64,000 nucleotides of DNA from Sphaerolaimus hirsutus (GCA_964036195.1 OZ038451.1:27483927-27547926), one strand, 5' to 3'. Shown: positions 50,301 through 58,448, numbered from the stretch's first letter. Translations and numbers: made by a program. Notes: generated from the sequence alone by a model not told the origin.

Positions 50301-53300
50301 ATTCATGCAAAAATGGTGCTATTTGTGTGCAAAAATGGAATGGAATCAGGTGTGACTGCACACATACTACCTTTGTAGGTAAAAAGTGTGATCAAGGTAA
50401 GTACACTTACTTGTGTAAGAATGAGAGTATTTCATTTTTTAGAATGTTTCAGTTTGTCAGACTTTTAATGTTTTTCACAATATCTGTGGACTAACCATGA
50501 CACATTACATTTCCCACAGAGTCAACTACCTATGAATGGTCTGGAAAGACTGAAAGTGCCATAGTCTATGAATATCCATTGTATTACAGACCCAGCACTG
50601 ATGAGGACAAATTTTCATTTGCTTTCAAAACAAAGTCAGCCAATGCATTTCTTTTAAGTGTGAAATGTATTGTTGACAATGAATACATCACTGTGAGAAC
50701 TGTGAGTTTTTGTTCCTGTTATATTTTATGTTCAACATCAGTGATGTTTAAAAGTACTAGTGGAGGATGAGGTAAATATTGGTGATGATAAACAATTTGC
50801 CTTTTGGAAATTTAAATTACCAAACATTATCAATGGTGGTAAATTTAGCTTTTGGATCAATATATTTATTGATAAATTCAATATATTTGGGTTCAAATGA
50901 GACAAGTTTTCAAGACCAATAGTGAGGCTGACATTTTTTCTGAAAATGGAATCGATATTTAGATTCGCATAGCAGACCTTTTAGCAGAAAACAAAAAACA
51001 ACAACAACACTTTCTTTCCTCACACAATCATCAACACCACAAGCCCAACCCCAAACCAAACATCACACTTGAAGAAACCCCTCCCCCAACCTCCCAGACA
51101 AACAGCTACATATCCATAGCTTACAATCTGGGCACCCAAGAGCACAGAATGACAGATACAACATTGAAAGTGGACAATGGTCGCAGACATGTGGTGCGGT
51201 TTTACAGAAACGAGGCAAATGCTACATTGTGGTTGGATGGGCAGGTGCCTGTGGTCAAGGAGCCTTTTGGTTGGTTTTGCTCCGTGGCTGTATGAGAAAT
51301 TCTTACATGAGAATTTATGTGCTGTGATGGCATCTTGAGTGTCATGGTGGGAGAGAATAGATAAAAAATGCATGAAGCTTGAAGATGTTCTGGAAGATTG
51401 TTTCATTAATTATTGATTGCAATAAATTTTTTTTTGTTAAACTGGCTGAAAACATTCTAACGATCTGAAGTATCCTCTTCAAAAAATTGAAAATCTATTT
51501 TTAGATATGACATTTGAAAATGAAACTTTTTAAAATGTAAAAACAATTTTTTGAAAACTTTAAAATGTTTTTCAACTCACAGGTCCTCAATTAAAGACAC
51601 TCAGTCAAGTAAGGTATATCATAGTGGGCTCCCCAGATGTTCCAGAAAGCAGAAAGCAGAAAAATGGTAGAAGAAAGCGATCAGAAGTTGACAACTTCTT
51701 GCAAGATGAGGGCAGTTCAAGGGAAATTACTGCATATCCATACAAAGGAGATATTATTGGCTTGAATTTCAACAATTTGAACATTTTGGACATGGCAGCA
51801 AATAGTTATGAAAGAATAACAGTTTATAATGATGTCAAATTGGTGCATAAAGCTGAGGAATATGTCTCAACTGAGGATCAAGACCCCCATACTTCTGTGA
51901 GTTTCACAATACCACATTTTATTTTCTGTGGTTGAAACAATATATCATATTGAATATTGGATATGCATCTCTAACATTGATATTGAAAATGTTGAATTAT
52001 TTTTTGAATTTTGATGGAAACAAATTCTGATATCATATCAAATTGCAAACACTTTTTTATTTAATTTCAAATTGCAAACACAATTTTGATATAGAAAAAT
52101 TACAAACAGATATTAAAGGTTTTGAAGAAATCTTTAATTAAATATAAAAAACATCATGTCTTATTAATATCATCTAATTATCAACCCCATGCCATCAATT
52201 TTAAGTTAATGTGTAATCTCACTCTAAAATACCAAACACACTCTACACCAACCCAAATCTACAGATACCCCAAAGTGACTCAATGTACTCATCTCAAGCC
52301 ACCAGAAGCCCAGAAAGCATGGAACTGATAACCCCATTCAGTATTCCATGTCCAGACTCAGATGAAGTCACATGCAATCCAAAAACTACTACTGATTTTG
52401 ATGTGGATGACAAATTGCAAACAGAATTGGTGCACCCAAAGAAACCAGTTGAGAAGGAGCAGTTTGATAAGATTGAGGGGAGTGGTGACCCTTGGGTGAG
52501 TTATGTATTTATGTGTGTGTGTAATTTATTTGTGTGCTACATTTTTTTAGATTTATATTATTTACAAGTACATATCTTTTCATTTGAACCAGTATTCATA
52601 GTATTTATTTTAAATAAATGGTTACAAAAACTGACAGTTTTATTCAAATTTAGTCTGGGTATTTATTTACTAAGTGTACTTTGTTTTATTGTCACTGTTT
52701 AAGTAAAAAATTTGGTAAATGAGAATACTTAGAATAATTGAAAATTGTTTTATCATCATATTCCTTCACATATTTTATGGTTATACCGAATCCTCCAGCT
52801 GTAGTCAAATCACACCCAAATACAATGGATCACTTAACATTTAAATGCTTTGCCTACACCCACATAATTCAATTCCTTGTTTTTTTTACAAAATAAAGAT
52901 ATTTTTACAAGATTAAAAAACAACCAGTCGATAAACAATTCCCATTCACTTCCCTCCCCCTCAGGCACCCATACTCCCTCCAACCACAACAACATCAAGC
53001 ACCTCTACATCGACCTCAACATCGACATCGACATCGACGACAACCACAACAACAAGCACAAGCACCAGTACGACACCTACTACTACTAGTACAACCACGA
53101 CTAGTACTAGTACAAGTACCAGGTGTGATGTTTTTGCGGGTTTGAATTTTGGGTTGGGTGTACACTGAATCAAATATGAATGGGTGTTAAATTGTAGTAT
53201 GTGTCGGGTTGGGTGCATTTATGGAAGAAAATATAACATGTTTTAGATGTGGTTTTACTCACTCATTGCGCCTACACACTACTTTTTTTACTGAAATTTT

Positions 53301-56300
53301 GGAAACTGATATAAATATTAATATTGAGTGTTGAATGCATTTGAGTTTACTGGGATGGGTTATTTTTCATGATTATTGACTGTAGTTACCTAATAGGCAA
53401 CTCATTAACTCAACTAGACAAGACAAGACAACTCAACTACTTAACTCAGCATTATTTTTTTTTGATTTTGAGAAAATATTAGGGTGTCAAAATTTTTTTT
53501 TATGGAAAACGGAAACGGAGACGGAAAAAAAATTTCAGCAGCCGGAAAACGGAACGGAAAACGGAAAAAAATTTGCACTTGGCGGGAATCGGAAACGGAA
53601 AAAAAAATTCAGTGGCCGGAAAACGGAAAAATGGGCCAGAAAAACGGAAACGGAAAAATGGAATTTGCATGGAAATGGAAAAATTTGCTGAAATTTTGCC
53701 AAAAAAAAATGATAAAATTCGCTGAAATTTTGCTGGAAACAGAATTTTTTACATAATTGACAATCTGCATGACTGTTTACCAGTTTGGCTGGAACAGAAA
53801 AGAGAAAGTTGAGCCAGAAAAGGGTAAAATGAGGCGGAAAGCATAATATTGAGGCGGAAAATGGAAAAAAGGTGGAAAAACTGGAAATTGAGCTGGCAAA
53901 TGGAAAAAAAGCGGAAAAACTGAAAATTTAACCGGGAAACGGAAAATGAGCCGGAAAAACGGAAACAGAAAAAAGGTGGCCGGAAAACGGAACGGAAAAC
54001 GGAAAAAAAAATTCAGCAGCCGGAAAACGGAAAACATTTGCCTGCGGAAAACGGAAACGGAAAACGGAAAACGGAAATTTGACACCCTAGAAAATATAGT
54101 AAAATAAAATCTCAGAATAGTTAATTTTCTCTGAAAAAAAAAACTGAAAAAATAAATAAAAACATAGGTAAATCAGATATATTTAATATTTTCTTCGCTT
54201 AAAAATATAATCAATTCTCTCTGGAAAAAGTGTGGAGAAAATATGAATCAATATAAGATGCTTTGATATTTTCTGATATTTTAGAAATTGAAACATACAT
54301 CTCCCAAGTTTTTTTCCAATGCTATATACAATTGCATGCAAGGTCAGGTAATTTTTAATTTATGACCAACTAGGTAACTTTGCACAAATTTTATACAAAT
54401 TATAACATTTCACAGACAAGACAGGCCATTCGTTTCTGGTTTCCTTTAATGTCTGTTTCTGTTGAACCAAATCAAAGAGTAACAACCTCACGGTATTTTG
54501 AAATCTAGACTGCATTTACGTTTTTCATATCAGTGTTTCAATATTTTTCAAAACACAATATATTTACGTGCATTTATAGCACATTTTATTCACATATAAA
54601 GTACATATTGAGCGTTTTTATTCACATATTGAGCATATTAACATGCATGCTTTAAGTACTAATCAGCGTGCTTCCATACAAATACACATACAAAAATATA
54701 CACAATAATGAGTAAATGCAGGTGAAAAGTGCACCTGCAAATTGCATACTTCCTACTTCCCCTAGGTGCATACTTCCCCGGCACCCACTAAGCCAATTTG
54801 AACACATAAAGGAATTTGTATATCTACACATACAGTAAATACAATGTTCACACTAGGTCCTATCTGCCTACAGCTGGGTTTTCATGCTCCCTTTTCCGTG
54901 TTGAAATGCCATTTAGTGTTGGAAATATTCCACATTGAAAATGTGAATCTAAATTCATTTATATAGTAGCCATTTTTTGAGAAATTTGAATATTAATGTT
55001 GAATGAAAACAACAGATGTGAATGACTTCTGTCAGGTGGAAATGTAGTAGTTTGTAAAATGTACCTAAGTGAAGTGACAAGTAAGCTCAAAACTGACAAG
55101 TTCATTTCCTAAAAATGCTGTCACTTGTATAATAACTTGTTTATTATGGTTTGTCAACACTTGCAACTTTATTTACCACTCGCCACCTTCCTCGGCACTT
55201 GTTCACTTGAAAAATTCCTGGCACAATGCCAGTAATTCTCACATTTCCCATCAAAATCTATCAATACTTCCCAACTCAACGGAACAGAGATAAACAGTGC
55301 ATGCATTGTTAGGTTCTAAGCGAGGTAAAAGCACTGTAAGCACGCATTGTTGGCTCCAATATTTAGCACATGCATTTTGCATTGAACTGCAACATTTTGT
55401 AGATAGTACACTACTGGTAAAATGTATTTAAATTCATGTCACTAATAGGAAATGGGCCCAATCCATATTTTCACATCTAAAGTCATTTCATGTATTTTTT
55501 ATGTGTGTAACTATAATGTTTTATTGAACATGTAAATATGTATTTTAGGTATGTGGCAATTGACCTTTGTTAATGAACATGTAGGTTTTTTTATTAAATA
55601 CATCTGTAAAAAACGTTTCACATCTCATTTCACAGCACTACAACAACATCAAAAGCGAAACCCACTGTACCTTTTTGGCTGCCAGCAAGCACAAAGGGCA
55701 CCAGAGTCAGTTCAACATTGCCACCTACAACTACTTCAGCACCAAGTACATCGAGCTCACCAGCAACAAAACCAGTGACCGAGAACATTTGGACACCCCA
55801 ACCCGATCCCTGGGAACCAGACTTTGGGCTTTCACTGACTACTACAGTCAGTAGAGAGGTTTGGTCAAAAAGTTCCGAGACACCCAGAGCTGTGGAAAAA
55901 GCTGCAGGTATGTGGGTATGGGGTAGTGATTGATATTAAGTGCCCAAATAAGGTGCCATGGTGGCATACTGCCATTCCATCACTAGTCTGGAGCCAGTGG
56001 TTTTTCACGTGGTAAAGTAGCTTTGGAGTTGGGATAAAGGATATTGTGAACATGTCAAAAATGACAGAAAAATGTATTTAGGCCATTTGTGTAGAAAAAC
56101 GTTCCATTTTTTAAATTACTTTACAATTTTGACTGATCTCTTATCCTACAGACACAGAGAAGCCGACTGGTGCCGCCAAAACGGAGCCTAGCAAAACATC
56201 CATGATAATTTTGCTGTCATTAGGCCTCCTTTTGACTATAATTATCATTGTGCTAATTGTGTTCAAGTGCTACAACAGGAGATCTGTCGCTGCTGGTAAG

Positions 56301-58261
56301 TGAAATTGGCACTTAAAAATATTTTTGTTTAATTGAAGAGTTCTAATTTGTTTGTACTTTTCACTAAAATATGAAAAAAGAGTTGAAAGAATGAACCTAT
56401 ATTATTAGTAATCACCCCAGGGGCCAGATTTAATTCTCCCTACAGATTTGTAGGGTAAGGCGTACGCCCGATAGATTTTTTAAAGTTCAGCCGCATCGAC
56501 GCACGTGCACCGAGAGCAAGGCGGGTTGTAAAATATACGAAACCATCCCTTAAGGTCGCCGATATTGCAATATGGCGTATATCACTTCGATTTTGGCACG
56601 GAAATTATGATTTCGTCATTTCTTGGCCATCGGCCAATTCGTTTTTTATTTTATTTTCTCGGGCGGGTTACTCGCATAAGTCGCGCTTTTGTGTAGTCAG
56701 GTGGTCACTTTTTTGGTGTTCACTGCCTACAACCGAAACCATGAGGGCAGCGACAAGAATGAAATGCATGCACGAGCGTACAAAAGCGCGACTTATGCGA
56801 GTAACCCGCCCGACAAAATAAAATAAAAAGCGAATTGGCAGACGGCCAGGAAATGACGAAATAGTGATTTCCGGGCCGAAATCGAAGCGATATACGTCAT
56901 ATTGCAATATCGGCGACCTTAAGGGATGGTTTCGTATATTTTTTTCAAACCGCCTTGCTCTCGGTGCATGTGCGTCGATGCGGCTGAACTTTAAAAAATC
57001 TATCGGGCGTACGCCCTACCCTACAAATCTGTAGGGAGAAATAAATCTGGCCCCTGGCGTTTGTCATCAAAGAATTTAAATGGGAGGAATTTATCATACT
57101 GAACTCACTATTTGTTTACTAATTATTTTTGCAAACTTTCACCATTGAATACAGCAAAAATCGTAACAGCTACACGTGTTTACCAGTGCGGCACACACTA
57201 GTTTACTGTCAGTAAACTGAGAATTTAGGAAACTCATAAATCAGCTTTGAATGGCACTTGAGTTTACTGGAATGAGCTGTTTGGCAGCTTTAGTTAGCAG
57301 GGAGTGAACACAACTCATTACAATAAACTCAAATGCACTCAATTGCACTCAATGACTGATTCATGAGTTGCCCATTTCTTATAGATCGCTAGTAAACTAC
57401 CGTATGTCCTCAAATAAGTCTCCTGGGGAGTTATTTTTTTGCCAGTTTTTGAGGGGGGGGGGGTTATTCGAGGGGGCGGTAATTTTTACATCAGAATGTT
57501 CAGTGAAATTTATGATTGATTTACTGCGGGGTTTTTCGAGGGGGAGTTATTCGAGGGGGGGAGTTATTGTTGCCTCACACTCACTCATTGACTTATTCGA
57601 GGATATACGGTAGTGTGTACAGCAACACCAAATCCACCCACCTCACCCAACTATCCATCACACTTGCAGCGAGTGCGACGTCAGTGGCTGGTGGTTATGT
57701 CATAGATGCACCATTTGGAGCACCCGTGCCCATACAGAGTAGCACCACTGCTTATGCGCCACTGCCCAATATGGATGTGAGTTTTTGGGGTTTCTGTTTT
57801 TTTACCTGTTTTCATTGGAAATTTTGCAAGGGTTTGTTAATTTCAGCAGAAAAATTGTGGGGGGATTAATTTGAATTTTGAGGGGACTATTTGAGGAGGG
57901 ATCATTATTTTGCCAGAATTTTGTTTGTTACTTGACAAGGTACGAAATCGTTAATACAAACACTTTTCGTGAAAATTAGCAACAGAAGCATGTCATTGAC
58001 TGTTAGGTAATAAGCATTCATCATATTTGCATTAACAGTACCCCCTCCCTCACACTCGCACCGCACATGCAACTTTTTTGTCAAATATGCAAACATTTTG
58101 GAATTCAGCCCCCCCCCCCCCACATACAGGGTGGTGCAAGTCCCCCCGAACCCAATTTTGAACCACACCTCATAAGTGCACCAGCGAATGGGTTGGGAAT
58201 GGCTGGCAAAAATGGCACGGCTGGAAGGCGGAAAAAAGATTACAAGGAGTGGTATGTATGA
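38214..58261 (+). CDS. NRXN: alpha-neurexin gene, 29 coding exons (signal-peptide exon not securely found)
   Basis: Presynaptic single-pass adhesion receptor. In known neurexins the extracellular LNS (laminin G-like) and EGF modules bind neuroligins, LRRTMs and other partners, and the tail binds PDZ scaffolds such as CASK and Mint. I joined 29 exons by GT/AG sites; all phases agree and give 1,782 sense codons plus a stop. Order: LNS1, EGF1, LNS2, LNS3, EGF2, LNS4, LNS5, EGF3, LNS6, acidic Cys-loop segment, Thr/Ser stalk, one transmembrane helix, tail ending KDYKEWYV. This is the alpha-neurexin architecture at about the usual length. The first visible codon is split (two bases come from a missing upstream exon), so the signal peptide lies upstream, perhaps at 37189-37229. 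Oddities are an RGD in EGF2, an RRKR site in LNS6 and a cysteine-free LNS4. Family call is near certain; individual boundaries are inferred from sequence alone. Confidence 0.97.
38374..38787. mobile_element. hAT-type MITE, CAAGGACGTAGCCAGG family, copy 2
   Basis: CAAGGACGTAGCCAGG and CCTGGCTACGTCCCTG ends with exact 8-bp duplication TGAAAATG (38366-38373 and 38788-38795). Sits in the intron after neurexin exon 1. ORFs of 121-143 residues here are spurious. Confidence 0.93.
39124..39362 (+). CDS. NRXN: neurexin exon 2: LNS1 core
   Basis: Starts K-L-R-V-K-F-R-I-G, contains the LNS hallmark NDGEWHKM and ends LGVYVGGLPQ. One N-glycosylation sequon (NAT) is present. Acceptor ttcag, donor gtaatt; phase 1 in, phase 0 out. 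Confidence 0.93.
39432..39558 (+). CDS. NRXN: neurexin exon 3: end of LNS1
   Basis: Encodes the last LNS1 strands, with HFDGSIRNLMYRTL matching the 'F.G.I.NL' signature that closes this LNS domain. Separated from exon 2 by a 69-bp intron. Phase 0 in, phase 1 out (donor gtttgt). Confidence 0.92.
39940..40101 (+). CDS. NRXN: neurexin exon 4: EGF1
   Basis: A single-exon EGF-like module with six cysteines: DDYCKSAS, SYCKNNGICYS, KCNC and EFCEV. The first two cysteines are further apart than in vertebrate EGF1. Flanked by phase-1 introns on both sides, as is usual for shuffled EGF exons. Confidence 0.93.
40260..40417 (+). CDS. NRXN: neurexin exon 5: LNS2, first strands
   Basis: Encodes VSFFGNDYLYFNFED, then ENITLSFKTSQSKAFLFYTGDQE, the typical first half-sandwich of LNS2. 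One NIT sequon. Phase 1 in, phase 0 out with strong donor gtgagt. Confidence 0.92.
40615..40856. mobile_element. MITE with GCGCACACTAGTTTTCAC ends, neurexin intron 5
   Basis: GCCCGCGCACACTAGTTTT and AAAACTAGTGTGTGTAGGGC are inverted ends; interior AT-rich. Confidence 0.7.
40895..41062 (+). CDS. NRXN: neurexin exon 6: LNS2 centre
   Basis: Starts DYLHISLQQGSVV, the DYxxLxLxxG motif of neurexin LNS2, and contains FNDNTWHTLIAHR, the conserved NDNxWH turn. Phase 0 to phase 0; acceptor ttcag, donor gttggt. Confidence 0.92.
41102..41388. mobile_element. AT-rich MITE with AGCATTCC ends (neurexin intron 6)
   Basis: Ends AGCATTCCAAAAAT and ATTTTTGGAATGCT are inverted repeats, flanked by an exact 8-bp direct repeat GTATGTAG (41094-41101 and 41389-41396). 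The interior is AT-rich with no ORF. Degenerate relatives appear near 14705-14880, 32155-32368 and 54168-54335. Confidence 0.7.
42300..42430. repeat. GTAAAATGTC repeat relic, neurexin intron 6
   Basis: CATGTAAAATGTC at left and CATTTTACATAACATTT at right, inverted words of the CCCTGTAAAATGTC family. Confidence 0.5.
43004..43159 (+). CDS. NRXN: neurexin exon 7: end of LNS2
   Basis: Encodes LTLTVDHTVSD through GLVSEGFAGCMKE. The closing GFxGCMKE is the LNS terminal signature and its cysteine pairs with one in the next exon. Phase 0 to phase 0. The 1.9-kb intron before it shows no extra exon-like frame. Confidence 0.92.
43521..43764 (+). CDS. NRXN: neurexin exon 8: LNS2/LNS3 junction
   Basis: Begins IIYHAGEY and runs through GQVVFNCGDTLVPEPISFLQ to AYLRLPAWSVMSGG. 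FNCGD closes LNS2 and the rest opens LNS3. Phase 0 in, phase 1 out (gtgtgt). Confidence 0.9.
43840..44000 (+). CDS. NRXN: neurexin exon 9: LNS3
   Basis: Encodes IKTIEPDGLILYNG, then NFLAVELIDGHIYVVIDIGTG, matching the LNS3 strands with a 'FxAxELxDGHxYxxxDxGxG' pattern. Only 75 bp of intron separates it from exon 8. Phase 1 in, phase 0 out. Confidence 0.94.
44198..44359 (+). CDS. NRXN: neurexin exon 10: LNS3
   Basis: Encodes LSDNMWHSISLHTQ, the LNS 'DxxWH' turn, and GTVQVDGVHTDFSLP. It follows a poly-C acceptor tract and is clearly more GC-rich than neighbouring exons. Phase 0 to phase 0. Confidence 0.9.
44667..44799 (+). CDS. NRXN: neurexin exon 11: LNS3, GG and GYLGC motifs
   Basis: Encodes LTGSMYLGGVEFRN, then LKKGYLGCVKSFTVNG, the YLGG and GYxGC motifs that end LNS3. 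Phase 0 in, phase 1 out (gttagt). Confidence 0.92.
44835..45400. mobile_element. fold-back element in neurexin intron 11
   Basis: Roughly 190-bp inverted arms begin and end CAGGGGTGGGCATTTTCAGT / ACTGAAAATGCCCACCCCTG. The spacer (about 45040-45200) resembles 4840-4960 of this window. The CAGGG end is hAT-like, but I see no clean 8-bp target duplication. Confidence 0.7.
45684..46016 (+). CDS. NRXN: neurexin exon 12: end of LNS3 plus EGF2 with long loop and RGD
   Basis: Finishes LNS3 (EIGCIEPPF) and contains all of EGF2: KACKS, YCKNEAHC, KCDC and VTCAE give six cysteines. The spacing between cysteines 1 and 2 is about 25 residues, against a handful in vertebrate EGF2, and this loop carries PRGDIS (RGD at 45875-45883). 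Phase 1 in, phase 1 out. The first two of those facts are read from sequence; integrin binding would be inference. Confidence 0.92.
46270..46358 (+). CDS. NRXN: neurexin exon 13: start of LNS4
   Basis: Short exon encoding AVRLAFDEDGEMLQITKP to QAEDLQ, the first LNS4 strand. Phase 1 in, phase 0 out. Acceptor tatag; correct phase with both neighbours is the main support. Confidence 0.85.
46440..46825. repeat. fold-back element with perfect 50-bp central palindrome
   Basis: Inverted arms (for example CAGCGATTCAGCAACG near 46498 and its partner near 46755) lie around the palindrome 46532-46581, whose two 25-bp halves are exact reverse complements. No coding potential. It lies in neurexin intron 13. 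Confidence 0.7.
47009..47173 (+). CDS. NRXN: neurexin exon 14: LNS4
   Basis: Encodes IKFRTDRHHGALFLAAVAHR, then IQLVLSGARLKLRLNFGG, matching the LNS pattern 'F.T....G.L......L.L..G.L.L..N.G'. Unusually rich in His and Arg. Phase 0 to phase 0. Confidence 0.9.
47476..47587 (+). CDS. NRXN: neurexin exon 15: LNS4
   Basis: Encodes LADDNWHSAKIKRRANRLWL, the conserved DDNxWH turn and next strand, ending LDGVWDFVP. Phase 0 in, phase 1 out. Confidence 0.92.
47653..47962 (+). CDS. NRXN: neurexin exon 16: end of LNS4
   Basis: Encodes DSIFVGQAP, an acidic loop, NFNGELSSLVFNGENLFE (the 'F.G.LS.LVFNG' signature), then the LNS4-LNS5 linker. Vertebrate LNS4 has a cysteine pair around this point; no cysteine occurs in exons 13-16 at all. 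Phase 1 in, phase 2 out. Confidence 0.92.
48828..49026 (+). CDS. NRXN: neurexin exon 17: start of LNS5
   Basis: Encodes VSFTSQLGYAKLHRM, then LHFQFRTLEKNGLIMFVGN and EFLAVELNEGK, typical LNS5 opening strands. Phase 2 in, phase 0 out. The 865-bp intron upstream holds only a faint relic (48420-48490) of the TTCGAGGGG family. Confidence 0.93.
49291..49575 (+). CDS. NRXN: neurexin exon 18: LNS5
   Basis: Encodes IHFILSPDQN through ADFEWHNVAVIERNLPKHEL to KIMFENMK. FEWHNVAVIERN corresponds to the 'QWHNVVVSRD' stretch of LNS5. Phase 0 to phase 0, donor gtttgt. Confidence 0.92.
49779..49953 (+). CDS. NRXN: neurexin exon 19: end of LNS5
   Basis: Encodes GPLYIGGMQN, then GFRGCIASLEVGSKKIDLF and EKGCI. 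The LYIGG and GFxGCIASL motifs with two cysteines close LNS5. Phase 0 in, phase 1 out. Confidence 0.95.
50271..50396 (+). CDS. NRXN: neurexin exon 20: EGF3
   Basis: Complete EGF module: AQCNSNTHSCKNGAICVQKW, then RCDCTHTTFVGKKCDQ, with six cysteines in the standard spacing and close to vertebrate EGF3. Phase 1 on both sides. Confidence 0.96.
50520..50701 (+). CDS. NRXN: neurexin exon 21: start of LNS6
   Basis: Encodes STTYEWSGKTESAIVYEYP, then DKFSFAFKTKSANAFLL and NEYITVRT. It corresponds to the 'TTYIFGKGGALITY' start of LNS6, the neuroligin/LRRTM-binding domain of known neurexins. Phase 1 in, phase 0 out. Confidence 0.92.
51098..51269 (+). CDS. NRXN: neurexin exon 22: LNS6 core
   Basis: Encodes YISIAYNLGTQEHRM, then DNGRRHVVRFYRNEANATLW and LDGQVPVVKEPFG, matching the 'NVGT...DGKYHVVRFTR...NATLQ' stretch of LNS6. 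NAT sequon conserved. It ends in phase 1 at the position of vertebrate splice site 4. Confidence 0.93.
51583..51896 (+). CDS. NRXN: neurexin exon 23: end of LNS6 with RRKR loop
   Basis: Encodes PQLKTLSQVRYIIVG, an inserted basic loop containing KQKNGRRKRSE (RRKR at 51669-51680), then YKGDIIGLNFNNLNILDMAA, the 'F.G.ISGL.YN.L..L..AA' end of LNS6. The RRKR-S sequence fits the furin/proprotein-convertase consensus; cleavage is inference. Phase 1 in, phase 0 out. Confidence 0.92.
52265..52495 (+). CDS. NRXN: neurexin exon 24: acidic linker, Cys loop and Ser-Gly site
   Basis: Encodes the segment after LNS6. It holds IPCPDSDEVTCNP, matching the short cysteine loop found near the membrane in vertebrate neurexins (Cys codons at 52349 and 52373). 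It also holds DKIEGSGDPW, a Ser-Gly with acidic neighbours (52472-52489), at the place of the heparan-sulfate site of known neurexins. Phase 0 to phase 0. Confidence 0.9.
52965..53122 (+). CDS. NRXN: neurexin exon 25: Thr/Ser-rich stalk
   Basis: After APILPP the exon is almost only Thr and Ser, with ACA/TCG/ACT/AGT codon runs that look like an expanded microsatellite. This is the mucin-like, O-glycosylated stalk of neurexins. The antisense frame gives an artefactual poly-Val ORF. Phase 0 in, phase 2 out. The length is likely to vary between individuals. Confidence 0.88.
53480..54089. mobile_element. hAT-type MITE with GGAAAACGG arrays, intron 25
   Basis: Starts TAGGGTGTCAAA and ends TTTGACACCCTA, flanked by an exact 8-bp target duplication GAAAATAT (53472-53479 and 54090-54097). 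The interior is built from variants of GGAAAACGG, the reverse complement of the arrays at 197-849. ORFs here simply read the repeat. Confidence 0.9.
55636..55907 (+). CDS. NRXN: neurexin exon 26: second half of stalk
   Basis: Encodes STTTTSKAKPTVPFWLP, then LPPTTTSAPSTSSSPATKP and WTPQPDPWEPDFGLS. Pro/Thr/Ser-rich with several Trp; continues the stalk. Phase 2 in, phase 1 out (gtatgt). The upstream intron is the longest of the gene, 2.5 kb. Confidence 0.88.
56152..56295 (+). CDS. NRXN: neurexin exon 27: transmembrane helix
   Basis: Encodes TEPSKTSMIILLSLGLLLTI continuing as IIIVLIVFKCYNRRS: one hydrophobic segment of about 22 residues (about 56202-56264), followed by a basic stop-transfer stretch. 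Phase 1 in, phase 1 out (gtaagt). Confidence 0.94.
56418..57056. mobile_element. large fold-back element, intron 27
   Basis: Arms of roughly 285 bp, nearly perfect inverted copies, starting CAGGGGCCAGATTTA and ending in CCCCTG. They surround a short centre near 56700-56760. The arms are more GC-rich than flanking intron. No clear target duplication. It could extrude as a cruciform or give a hairpin transcript. Confidence 0.85.
57186..57365. repeat. CACACTAGTTTACTG MITE relic, intron 27
   Basis: GGCACACACTAGTTTACTGT start as in 40615-40856; carries AAACTCA words, no clean right end. Confidence 0.45.
57398..57612. mobile_element. TACCGTA...TTCGAGGGG MITE, intron 27
   Basis: Ends TACCGTATGTCCTC and GAGGATATACGGTA are inverted; the interior repeats TTATTCGAGGGGG words. 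Same family as 9823-10187, 22797-23223, 28851-29236 and others. Confidence 0.75.
57670..57776 (+). CDS. NRXN: neurexin exon 28: cytoplasmic tail, first part
   Basis: Encodes SATSVAGGYVIDAPFGAPVP, then YAPLPNMD. No catalytic motif; neurexin tails are short and lack enzymatic domains. Phase 1 in, phase 0 out (gtgagt). Confidence 0.88.
58130..58261 (+). CDS. NRXN: neurexin exon 29: C-terminal tail with PDZ ligand
   Basis: Encodes GGASPPEPNFEPHLISAPAN through GRRKKDYKEWYV and a TGA stop. The end matches the vertebrate KKNKDKEYYV PDZ ligand with Trp for Tyr. An upstream acceptor at 58108 (ttcag), 21 nt earlier and in frame, would add PPPPHIQ through the poly-C run. Start is therefore 58130 or 58109. 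Confidence 0.95.
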   Translation, partial: GGASPPEPNFEPHLISAPANGLGMAGKNGTAGRRKKDYKEWYV

Positions 58262-58448
58262 AATTTGGTGATTCAGCGCTGTTTTTGACTGTGATGGAAA
58301 GTTGATGATGAGATTTTTTTAAACCAGAATAATCTAGAAATTGGTTCGATAGAAAACATTGATGTTAGATAATTCTGCACGTGGACAAATGGCGAGTAAA
58401 TCAGTGAGTGCTGTAGTATAATCAAGTGGCTATAGAAAAAAATGGACA

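Noticed and set aside
51020-51406. 128-residue minus-strand ORF
   Set aside because: Antisense shadow of neurexin exon 22.
52961-53218. Poly-Val minus-strand ORF
   Set aside because: Antisense of the Thr/Ser stalk array in exon 25.
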